10,957 nt of DNA from Spirochaetaceae bacterium (GTDB lineage Bacteria; Spirochaetota; Spirochaetia; Treponematales; Treponemataceae), in contig JAISTZ010000127.1 in assembly GCA_031272345.1 (NCBI GenBank), positions 1 through 10,957 on the forward strand, written 5' to 3'. Positions 5,067-10,957 of the stretch are shown here, one piece after another (position 1 is the stretch's first letter; each line of letters starts with the position of its first letter). The position numbers and the translations under genes were made by a program. The notes below the pieces were generated by a model. The model did no database searches and was not told the DNA's origin. It saw only the letters and a list, made by a program, of their open reading frames with translations.

Positions 5067-7088
5067 ATGGATGAACAGAACGAGAAATACCCCCACACAC
5101 ACAGCGGCAACCGCCGCCGGGCGCGCTTTTATCTCGTAGCCCTTTTCCTGCTCATCGCGGCGGTATTTGTTGGGGGGTGCAGCGACATCTACACCCTGCG
5201 GGACTACCTGTATGACCGGGCCTTCGTCCCGGTAGCGGACATCACGGGCATACCCGCCGGGGTAGATGCAGGAGTCCCCCTCCCCCTCTCCTGGGTGGTT
5301 ATACCGGAAAACGCCACCAAAAAAACAGTTGCATGGTCCGTCTCTGATCCCGGAGAAACCGGGGCAGCCATCACCGGGGGCGTCTTTACGGCCGCGGCGA
5401 AGGGCACGGCGAAAATCACCGCCCGGATCACGGACGGCCTGTGGAGGAAGAAGGACTTTTCCAAAAGTTTCACGATTACCGTCATTGGGGAGTATGCCGT
5501 CACCTACCACCTGAACGGGGGGACTCTGCCGGAGGACGTGCCCGAAACCTACCTGATCGAGGAACTGCCCTTCACCCTCCCCGTGCCGGACTATGGGGAG
5601 AATATCTTCCTCGGCTGGTATGACAACGCCCGGCTCACGGGGAGCCCGGTAACGGAAATTCCCAAGGGAAGCATCGGCCCCAGAGAATACTGGGCGCGGT
5701 GGCATGGCTTTATTGATGTCGCTATGACCGAGCAGGCTTCGGAGTCGTTCTGGTCCTACGACAGCGGCACGAAGGTCATCACCTTACAGGACGGCGCAAC
5801 GGTGACCCTCACGGGCAGCACCATGGAAAACTGTGTTGCGGTAGAGTCCGGCGCGGCGGCAACGGTGATCCTGCAAGACGTCACGATCAACATAAGCGGC
5901 ACTGGCGGTTGCGCCTTTGACATCGAGGACGGCGCAACGGTAACCCTGCTCCTCTCCGGGACCAATGCGCTTACCAGCGGAGGCGCCGCCGCCGGGATTC
6001 ATGTCACGGCAGGGCGCAGCCTGGTCATCGACAGCGCCGAAAGCACCGGCGCGGGAACCGCTTTGAGCAGCCACGCCGAAACCGGAAGCCTCACCGTCAG
6101 GGGCGGCAGCACAGGCGGCGCGGGCGCAGGGATCGGCGGCGGCATAGCCGAGCCGGGCGGAGAAATCACCATAGCGGGCGGCACGATCACCGCTTATGCA
6201 AGCTCTCAAGGCAGCACGTGGCAGGGGGGCGCGGCTATCGGCGGAGGCGGCGAATGGGACGCCGTAGGCGACAAAAATGGAGCCAACCACGCGGGGACCA
6301 TCCTGATTTCCGGAGGCGTCGTGGATGCCGTGGGCGTCGGCTACAGCGCGGGGATAGGCGGAGGCACCCGCGCGAACAGCGCTCCAGGCAGCGTCACCAT
6401 TACCGGAGGCACAGTCACCGCGACAGGAGGCTCCCGGGCCGCGGGCATAGGCGGCAGCAACAGAAGCAGTAATGGCGGGAACATCACGATTTCAGGCGGC
6501 ACGGTGACCGCCACAGGCGGTTTGTACGGAGCGGGTATCGGCGGCGGCTACCTCGGCGCAAGCGGGAATATCACGATTTCAGGCGGTACGGTAACCGCGA
6601 CAGGCAGCCAGTACGGTGCGGGAATAGGCGGCGGCGATTACGGCTCAGGTGAAACTATTATCATCAATGACGGTACGGTGGACGCTACGGGCGGACAAGG
6701 GGGCGCAGGCATCGGCGGCGGCTATTCCGGCACAGGCGGAGCCATTAGCATCAATGGCGGTACGCTGGATGCCACGGGCGGACCAGGGAGCGCAGGCATC
6801 GGCGGCGGCTATAGCGGCACAGGCGGGAACATCACGATTTCAGGCGGCGCGGTAACCGCCACAGGATGGGATAACGGAGCCGGAATAGGCGGCGGCGTCG
6901 GCGGCGGCGGGGGGACAATCAGCATCAACTCTCCCACAGGAACAAGTCACGGTACGGCTGCAGCCCTCGCACACGGAGGTTATGCGCTCGGCGCCAGCGT
7001 CGGCCCCGGCTATAACGGAAGCGGCGGCTCGTTCTCTGGCCCCAACGGGGAAACTTCCTGGCCGGGGGTGTATTCTTATTCGTGGTAG
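5067..7088 (+). CDS. Repeat-rich surface lipoprotein (Ig-like, InlB-type repeat, Gly-rich beta-helix)
   Basis: A 673-aa predicted lipoprotein of unknown target. Residues 16-20 are basic, a hydrophobic stretch follows (21-35), and the lipobox VGGC gives lipidated Cys38. Residues about 55-140 look like a bacterial Ig-like (Big_2) domain. Residues about 143-212 look like an InlB B-repeat / Listeria-Bacteroides repeat (VTYHLNGG ... FLGWYDN ... YWARW). From about 230 onward it is a Ser/Thr/Gly-rich beta-helix: first irregular rungs (LQDGATVTL, VILQDVTI), then about nine repeats of the type AGIGGG - G - ITISGGTVTATGG up to about residue 620. This architecture is typical of exported adhesins or polysaccharide-binding proteins; the ligand is unknown. 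There is no visible catalytic motif, membrane anchor or sorting signal at the C-terminus (YSYSW). ATG 5067 is chosen over GTG 5064 because AAGGA lies 8 nt upstream. It has its own promoter after a terminator and is probably monocistronic, though no terminator follows it. Confidence 0.82.
   Translation: MDEQNEKYPHTHSGNRRRARFYLVALFLLIAAVFVGGCSDIYTLRDYLYDRAFVPVADITGIPAGVDAGVPLPLSWVVIPENATKKTVAWSVSDPGETGAAITGGVFTAAAKGTAKITARITDGLWRKKDFSKSFTITVIGEYAVTYHLNGGTLPEDVPETYLIEELPFTLPVPDYGENIFLGWYDNARLTGSPVTEIPKGSIGPREYWARWHGFIDVAMTEQASESFWSYDSGTKVITLQDGATVTLTGSTMENCVAVESGAAATVILQDVTINISGTGGCAFDIEDGATVTLLLSGTNALTSGGAAAGIHVTAGRSLVIDSAESTGAGTALSSHAETGSLTVRGGSTGGAGAGIGGGIAEPGGEITIAGGTITAYASSQGSTWQGGAAIGGGGEWDAVGDKNGANHAGTILISGGVVDAVGVGYSAGIGGGTRANSAPGSVTITGGTVTATGGSRAAGIGGSNRSSNGGNITISGGTVTATGGLYGAGIGGGYLGASGNITISGGTVTATGSQYGAGIGGGDYGSGETIIINDGTVDATGGQGGAGIGGGYSGTGGAISINGGTLDATGGPGSAGIGGGYSGTGGNITISGGAVTATGWDNGAGIGGGVGGGGGTISINSPTGTSHGTAAALAHGGYALGASVGPGYNGSGGSFSGPNGETSWPGVYSYSW
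6117..6950 (+). repeat. In-frame tandem repeat array in the lipoprotein gene
   Basis: Nine units, each with a G-[IV]-G-G core codon set. The Ile codons of the core lie at 6132, 6237, 6354, 6447, 6537, 6624, 6711, 6798 and 6885. Spacing is therefore 105, 117, 93, 90, 87, 87, 87 and 87 bp. The 3' units are uniform (29 aa) and partly near-identical at DNA level (for example 6673-6740 against 6760-6827), while the 5' units are diverged and carry insertions. Repeats of this kind can gain or lose units by slippage or recombination. Confidence 0.9.
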
Positions 7089-7137
7089 GGGGTAACAGGC
7101 ATGGACGGAAAACGGCGCCGGGTTGTGATTCTTGAGC

Positions 7138-7166
7138 TTGACTTATCCGCGCCGCCCGGTTACAAT
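7138..7166 (+). promoter_or_regulatory. Sigma-70 promoter of the phoH operon
   Basis: TTGACT (7138-7143), 17 bp, TACAAT (7161-7166): five of six matches in each box at ideal spacing. The predicted start near 7172-7174 is only about 5 nt before the GTG at 7178. The block CCGGTTACAAT (7156-7166) is identical to 3294-3304 in the flaA promoter. Confidence 0.7.
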
Positions 7167-7177
7167 CCCCTCCGTAA

Positions 7178-8122
7178 GTGGAAGCGTACACCATTGTTGT
7201 TCCGGATACCGTGCTTTTGGGCCAGGTCTGCGGAACCAACGACAGCAATTTACGCCTCATCGAAGAACATTTGGGGGTTCCGGTGTTTTCCAAGGGCAAC
7301 GAACTCGCCATCGCCAAGGGTGACCCCGGCATTTGCCGGGATTTCCGGCACATCATCGACCGCATCACCGACGAGGTCCAGTCCGGGGGGGTGGCCGACG
7401 CGGACCTGCTCCAGTCAATCTTCAACGTGGACTCCCCCTCCCAGGAGGACTTCCGCCGCCTTCCCCCTGTCGTCATCCCAGGCGGGCTAAAACGGGTCTA
7501 CCCCAAGTCCCCCCACCAGGCGGATTTTCTGAGCTGCCTCCGGGAAAAGGACCTGGTGTTCTGTGTGGGCCCAGCGGGGAGCGGCAAGACCTTCATCGGA
7601 ATCGCCCACGCCCTGGAGGAGGTCCTCTCCCGCAGAAAATCAACCCTCGTCCTCACCAGGCCCGTGGTGGAAGCCGGGGAGAACCTGGGCTACCTGCCCG
7701 GGGACCTGGAGCAGAAAATCAACCCCTACCTGCGGCCCCTCTACGACGCCATGGGCTACCTCATCGGCCGTGAGGCGGTCAGGCGGCTCACCGAGAGCGC
7801 CGTCATAGAGATAGCTCCCCTGGCGTACATGCGGGGGCGCACCCTGCACAACAGCTTCATCCTCCTCGACGAGGCCCAGAACACCACAATCGAGCAGATG
7901 AAAATGTTCCTCACCCGCATCGGCGACGGATCATCGGTATGCGTTACCGGTGATATAACCCAGATCGACCTTCCGGCGCGGACTCCCTCCGGGCTCGTCC
8001 ACGCGATTTCCATCCTCGATTCAATCGACGGAATCGGAACGGTCTCCATGGACGCCTCGGACGTGGTCCGCAGCCCTTTGGTAAAGAAAATCGTGCAAGC
8101 TTATGAACACCATAAAAACTAA
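7178..8122 (+). CDS. phoH: PhoH-family ATPase
   Basis: A 314-aa cytoplasmic PhoH-like P-loop ATPase. An N-terminal KH-like region (about 4-50, with GTNDSNLRLIEEHLG) precedes the ATPase domain (about 108-312). Walker A is GPAGSGKT (131-138), followed by TRPVVEAGENLGYLPGD (160-176), EIAPLAYMRGRTLHNSF (211-227), Walker B ILLDEAQN (228-235) and VTGD (256-259). The family is linked to RNA metabolism and commonly sits beside ybeY, as here. A TAA immediately upstream (7175-7177) fixes GTG 7178 as the first possible start. Homology to the PhoH N-terminus begins within a few residues of it, so it is probably correct. No Shine-Dalgarno is visible and the predicted transcript start is about 5 nt away, so translation may be nearly leaderless. 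Its 3' end overlaps the HD gene by 20 bp. Confidence 0.93.
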   Translation: MEAYTIVVPDTVLLGQVCGTNDSNLRLIEEHLGVPVFSKGNELAIAKGDPGICRDFRHIIDRITDEVQSGGVADADLLQSIFNVDSPSQEDFRRLPPVVIPGGLKRVYPKSPHQADFLSCLREKDLVFCVGPAGSGKTFIGIAHALEEVLSRRKSTLVLTRPVVEAGENLGYLPGDLEQKINPYLRPLYDAMGYLIGREAVRRLTESAVIEIAPLAYMRGRTLHNSFILLDEAQNTTIEQMKMFLTRIGDGSSVCVTGDITQIDLPARTPSGLVHAISILDSIDGIGTVSMDASDVVRSPLVKKIVQAYEHHKN

Positions 8123-9800
8123 CCCCGTAAAAACAGATGCCCGCCTCACCCTTATGACGGCCCTCAAACTCCTGGGCGGCTATGTCCGGGAACACTATCA
8201 ATACCTGGCGGTGCTCCTGTTCACCTTCGCCGCCCTGGGGGCGGTGGCCTTCCTCAACATCGCCACCTCCAACACGATCGTGTCCTATTCCCTCTCGGAC
8301 TACGAAATCGGCCAGATCGCCGACCGCACCATCACGGCGGTAAAAACCCTCCCGGCGGACGCGGAAAACCCCGCGTCCCTCCTCAAGGGCGAAAAAATCA
8401 CCCGGAAGGGCTTCCCCATCACCGAGGGGGACTACCAAAAGCTCAAAAAAATGGCCGAGACCCGCTCCTACATCGACTACCGGGCCTTCGCGGACACCAT
8501 GCTCTACCTCCTTTTGGTGCTGATATTCTGGTTCTTCCTGTTTTCCATCACCGCCCCGGCAGGAAAGGCCAGGACCGGGGAATTCGTCATGTTCTCGTGC
8601 TTCCTTGCGCTGATCTACGTGCTCGCGGTCTTTGCCAGGAAAATCCACTTCTTCGACACGGCCTTCGCCCTGCCGATAGCCTCCCCGGGGGCCCTCTGCG
8701 TGATTCTCGCGGTGATTATCTACGGCAGGAACGTGGCCGTGGCCTTTTCGGTCATCGTGTTCCTTGTGGTGCTCAACGCGGCGTCCTACGAGGTGGCGGC
8801 CCCCCTGTTCGTGCTGGCCTCGTGCATCGCGTCGGTGCGGATCGTGCGGAACATCAGCCGCCGGATCGACATGGTGGCCGCGTCCATCCTCCTTGCCCTG
8901 CTGAACACGGTGTTCATGGTGGCCCTTAAGATAATCTTCACCGCCTCCTTCGTGGATTCCCCCACCCTGCTTCCTGCCATCGCGTTCAACGGCTTCATCT
9001 CGTGCATCCTCTCCCTGGGGCTCCTTACGCCCCTGGAATACCTCCTGAATACGGCCTCCGTGTTCCGCCTGATGGACCTGTCCGACCTGAACACCCCCCT
9101 GATGCGGCGGTTCATGCTGACCGCCCCGGGCACGTACAACCACACCCTCATGGTGGCCACCCTGGCCGAGAGCGCCTGCACGGAAATCGGCGCCAACGCG
9201 CTCCTCGCCCGGATTGGGGCCTACTACCACGACCTGGGCAAGATGGAGCACCCGGAATACTTTGTGGAAAACCAGACCGGGTACAACCGGCACGACGAAA
9301 TCAACCCCAGGCTTTCGGTGGCGGTCATCAAGAGTCACGTAAAAAAGGGGGTAGAAAAATGCCGCCAACTGCACCTGCCCGAGGAGGTGATCAACATCGT
9401 AAGCGAACACCACGGGAACGGGGTTATCGCGTACTTTTTCAACGAGGCCAAAAAACAGGAAGAAAACGTTGACCAGGAGGACTTCTCCTACTCAGGCTCA
9501 CCCCCGGAATCCAGGGAATCCGCGGTGGTGATGCTGGCGGACACGGTGGAGGCCGCGTGCAGGACTCTGGAAAAACCCACGGCCTCCAGGTTAGAAAAAT
9601 TCATCGACCAGCTCTGCGCCGCAAAGGTCGAACACCACCAGCTCGACCGGTGCAGCCTCACCTTCCGGGAGCTCGACCAGATAAAAAACGCCTTCCTGCA
9701 AATCCTCTGTGGGTACTACCACTCCCGCATAGAATACCCGGACCAGAAAGACCCGGACGCCAAAGAAGGGGGCCAGCGCCCCGAAGGCGGCAAGGAATGA
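8103..9800 (+). CDS. pgpH: 7TM-HD membrane phosphodiesterase, PgpH family (probable c-di-AMP hydrolase)
   Basis: A 565-aa membrane protein. TM1 is at about 33-53, then an extracytoplasmic segment of about 75 aa (55-130), then a cluster of hydrophobic helices (about 132-312), then a cytoplasmic HD domain (about 340-545). Metal and catalytic residues are present: H347, H376-D377 (YYHDLGKM), H412, H436-H437 (EHHGN) and D480 (LADTVEAA). Further PgpH hallmarks are GTYNHTLMVATLAE, VENQTG and YYHSRIEYP. PgpH proteins hydrolyse c-di-AMP to pApA; this activity is inferred. Usual family members have a much larger extracytoplasmic 7TMR-HDED domain. Here only its opening (IADRTITAVKTL) and closing (GEKI ... 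YQKLKKM) pieces remain. The ATG at 8103 overlaps phoH by 20 bp with no good Shine-Dalgarno, and the stop overlaps ybeY as ATGA. The last 20 residues are hydrophilic. Confidence 0.9.
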   Translation: MNTIKTNPVKTDARLTLMTALKLLGGYVREHYQYLAVLLFTFAALGAVAFLNIATSNTIVSYSLSDYEIGQIADRTITAVKTLPADAENPASLLKGEKITRKGFPITEGDYQKLKKMAETRSYIDYRAFADTMLYLLLVLIFWFFLFSITAPAGKARTGEFVMFSCFLALIYVLAVFARKIHFFDTAFALPIASPGALCVILAVIIYGRNVAVAFSVIVFLVVLNAASYEVAAPLFVLASCIASVRIVRNISRRIDMVAASILLALLNTVFMVALKIIFTASFVDSPTLLPAIAFNGFISCILSLGLLTPLEYLLNTASVFRLMDLSDLNTPLMRRFMLTAPGTYNHTLMVATLAESACTEIGANALLARIGAYYHDLGKMEHPEYFVENQTGYNRHDEINPRLSVAVIKSHVKKGVEKCRQLHLPEEVINIVSEHHGNGVIAYFFNEAKKQEENVDQEDFSYSGSPPESRESAVVMLADTVEAACRTLEKPTASRLEKFIDQLCAAKVEHHQLDRCSLTFRELDQIKNAFLQILCGYYHSRIEYPDQKDPDAKEGGQRPEGGKE

Positions 9801-10294
9801 CGAACACCGTCTACGTGAGCCAGGAAGACCGGGAAGAGCCCCCCCCTGCATTGGCCCGGAACATCGAGGCCTTCGCCCTGGCCGTCCTCGGGGAGCTGGG
9901 GATTTCCGGGTGGGAGCTCTCTATCCTCCTCTGTTCGGACCGGTTCATCCGGGGGCTCAACGCCCAGTTCCGCCGCCGGGACGAGCCCACGGACGTGCTC
10001 TCCTTTGCCAACGGGGAGGAGGTCCCCGCGGACGGGGGCGGAACGGTCACCCTTGCCGGGGACATCGCCGTAAGCCTGGAGACGATGCGCAGAAACTGCG
10101 CCGCCTTCGGCGCTGCCCCCAACGAGGAGCTCAAGCGGCTGATTGTCCACGGGATACTGCACCTGGCCGGGTACGACCACGGGGATTCCCTCGGGGACAC
10201 CGGGGACCCTCCCTCCCCGATGCTCGCCGTGCAGGAAACGGTCTTACAAAAATTCCATGGGGAGGTTATACTGGGGGATGATGATGGTGATTGA
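9797..10294 (+). CDS. ybeY: Endoribonuclease / rRNA maturation factor YbeY
   Basis: A 165-aa YbeY (UPF0054) protein, a zinc-dependent endoribonuclease involved in 16S rRNA 3'-end maturation and ribosome quality control. The metal-binding motif HGILHLAGYDH is intact at residues 118-128 (H118, H122, H128). Other family signatures are NAQFRRRDEPTDVLSFAN (55-72) and LAGDIAVS (86-93). Length is normal, with an acidic tail (GDDDGD). The start ATG overlaps the upstream stop (ATGA), and purine-rich AAGGA directly precedes it, with AAGGCGG slightly further upstream. The frame is open far upstream, but those codons lie inside the HD gene in another frame. It overlaps the tlyC start by 17 bp. The order phoH - HD - ybeY is a widespread bacterial arrangement. 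Confidence 0.94.
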   Translation: MTNTVYVSQEDREEPPPALARNIEAFALAVLGELGISGWELSILLCSDRFIRGLNAQFRRRDEPTDVLSFANGEEVPADGGGTVTLAGDIAVSLETMRRNCAAFGAAPNEELKRLIVHGILHLAGYDHGDSLGDTGDPPSPMLAVQETVLQKFHGEVILGDDDGD

Positions 10295-10957
10295 CAGGGT
10301 GTTCAACTTTTTTAGACGGGGCGAGAAAAAATCCGGCGGTCCTTCGGAGAACGAGACGGAGCTTCTCAACGAAGAAAAGCGGGAGATGATTCGGGGCATC
10401 GAGGACCTGTCCGAGACCACCGTGAAGGAGGTGATGATTCCCCGGATCGACGTGGACTTCATCGCCGTGAACACCGCCGAGGACGAACTCCTGGAAAAAA
10501 TCACCGGGAGCGGGCACTCCCGGTTCCCCGTGTACAGCGAGTCCATCGACAACGTGATCGGCGTCCTCTACGTCAAGGACCTGATAGCGGCCTTTTCCCG
10601 GCACGAGCAGATCGACCTGGAAAAGATGGTCCGCAAGCCCTTCTTCATCCCCGAATCAAAACGCATCGACAGCCTCCTGAGGGAATTCAAGCGCCGGCAC
10701 GTGCACATCGCCGTGGCCATCGACGAATACGGGGGCACCTCGGGGATCGTCTGCATGGAGGACATCATCGAGGAAATCGTCGGGGACATCCAGGACGAGT
10801 TCGACAACGAGCAGGAGGACATCGTGGCCCTGGGGAACAAGCAGTGGCTCTGCGACGCCCGGGTCAACCTGGAGGACCTGAACGAGCGGATTCACGCTTC
10901 CTTCCCCAACGAGGAATTCGACACCCTGGGGGGCTTTGTCTTTGACCTTTTCGGTAA
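10278..10957 (+). CDS. tlyC: CorC/TlyC-type CBS-pair protein (3' end beyond window)
   Basis: Partial gene, 226 codons visible, frame open to the right edge. It is a soluble CorC/TlyC (so-called hemolysin C) type protein: a short basic N-terminus (residues 1-30), a CBS-domain pair (about 50-175) and the beginning of the CorC_HlyC/transporter-associated domain (from about 183). Signatures are VKEVMIPRID (49-58), GHSRFPVYSESIDNVIGVLY (79-98), KDL (100-102), FIPESKRIDSLLREFKR (123-139), HVHIAVAIDEYGGTSGIV (141-158) and EDIIEEIVGDIQDE (161-174). No DUF21 membrane domain precedes it. Members are associated with Mg2+/Co2+ efflux; haemolysin naming in spirochaetes is historical. Starts at 10278, 10281, 10284 (ATG) and 10287 (GTG) are in the same frame. 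GGAGG at 10261-10265 is 12 nt from the first, and G5 at 10273-10277 suits the third. It overlaps ybeY by 17 bp. Confidence 0.92.
   Translation, partial: MMMVIDRVFNFFRRGEKKSGGPSENETELLNEEKREMIRGIEDLSETTVKEVMIPRIDVDFIAVNTAEDELLEKITGSGHSRFPVYSESIDNVIGVLYVKDLIAAFSRHEQIDLEKMVRKPFFIPESKRIDSLLREFKRRHVHIAVAIDEYGGTSGIVCMEDIIEEIVGDIQDEFDNEQEDIVALGNKQWLCDARVNLEDLNERIHASFPNEEFDTLGGFVFDLFG

Noticed and set aside
4383..5705. A 440-codon open frame on the minus strand across the second flaA gene, the terminator and the lipoprotein start
   Set aside because: It is antisense to two well-supported genes, crosses an intrinsic terminator and a promoter, and encodes a Pro/Gly/Val-rich protein of no recognisable family. 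Such frames are expected opposite G/C-biased codons.
6117..6950. Regular repeats considered as a possible CRISPR array or non-coding repeat
   Set aside because: All units keep one reading frame, differ mostly at synonymous or conservative positions and encode a coherent beta-helix. There are no unique spacers between identical repeats.
7101..7490. ATG-started frame between the lipoprotein and phoH that could be a small gene or a frameshifted phoH N-terminus
   Set aside because: It continues out of frame through the conserved PhoH N-terminus, and its first 25 codons look unlike PhoH. The promoter at 7138-7166 lies inside it.
7944..9413. A 489-codon minus-strand open frame opposite phoH and the HD gene
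   Set aside because: It is a His/Gly/Glu-rich low-complexity translation opposite clearly homologous coding sequence; a third-position G+C artefact.

Overview
The window looks like a chromosomal segment of a G+C-rich spirochaete of the Treponema lineage. The evidence is two tandem genes for FlaA-type periplasmic flagellar sheath proteins, a PilZ protein of spirochaetal layout, and a phoH / membrane HD phosphodiesterase / ybeY / tlyC cassette. Gene bodies are mostly very G+C-rich with strong third-position G/C bias, while the promoter regions are A/T-rich with long A-tracts. No rRNA, tRNA, CRISPR array, transposase or integrase was seen.

Left part (1-1163). An unrecognised, charged, partly coiled-coil ORF runs in from the left edge. 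It meets, tail to tail and overlapping by 32 bp, a HepT/MntA-type HEPN plus minimal-nucleotidyltransferase toxin-antitoxin pair on the minus strand. The pair is clearly less G+C-rich than the gene beside it and is probably an acquired accessory module.

Middle-left (1197-3164, minus strand). A PilZ protein, a probable c-di-GMP receptor, is followed 9 bp later by a TPR protein. The toxin-antitoxin pair lies 33 bp further downstream on the same strand. A 205-bp A/T-rich divergent region separates the PilZ gene from the flagellar genes. It carries a near-consensus sigma-70 promoter, phased A-tracts and an imperfect palindrome for the flaA side.

Middle (3370-7088, plus strand). Two FlaA-type proteins are translationally coupled by a TAATG junction and closed by a clear intrinsic terminator. 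Next comes a separately promoted 673-aa lipoprotein with an Ig-like domain, an InlB-type repeat and a long Gly-rich beta-helix made of about nine repeats. Its last repeats have a strict 87-bp period.

Right part (7178-10957, plus strand). A compact housekeeping operon holds phoH, a 7TM-type HD phosphodiesterase (PgpH family, with an unusually short extracytoplasmic region), ybeY and tlyC/corC (cut by the window edge). Every gene overlaps the next by 20, 4 and 17 bp. Its promoter puts the transcript start only about 5 nt before the GTG start of phoH. That promoter shares an 11-bp block (CCGGTTACAAT) with the flaA promoter.

Functionally, the window combines motility structure (FlaA) with possible c-di-GMP sensing (PilZ), and RNA/ribosome maturation (PhoH, YbeY) with c-di-AMP turnover (HD protein). 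A surface lipoprotein and a toxin-antitoxin module are the accessory elements. I did not find a convincingly new multi-gene system. The most distinctive items are the repeat lipoprotein, the shortened HD protein, the Cys-for-Ser change in the PilZ motif and the shared promoter block.
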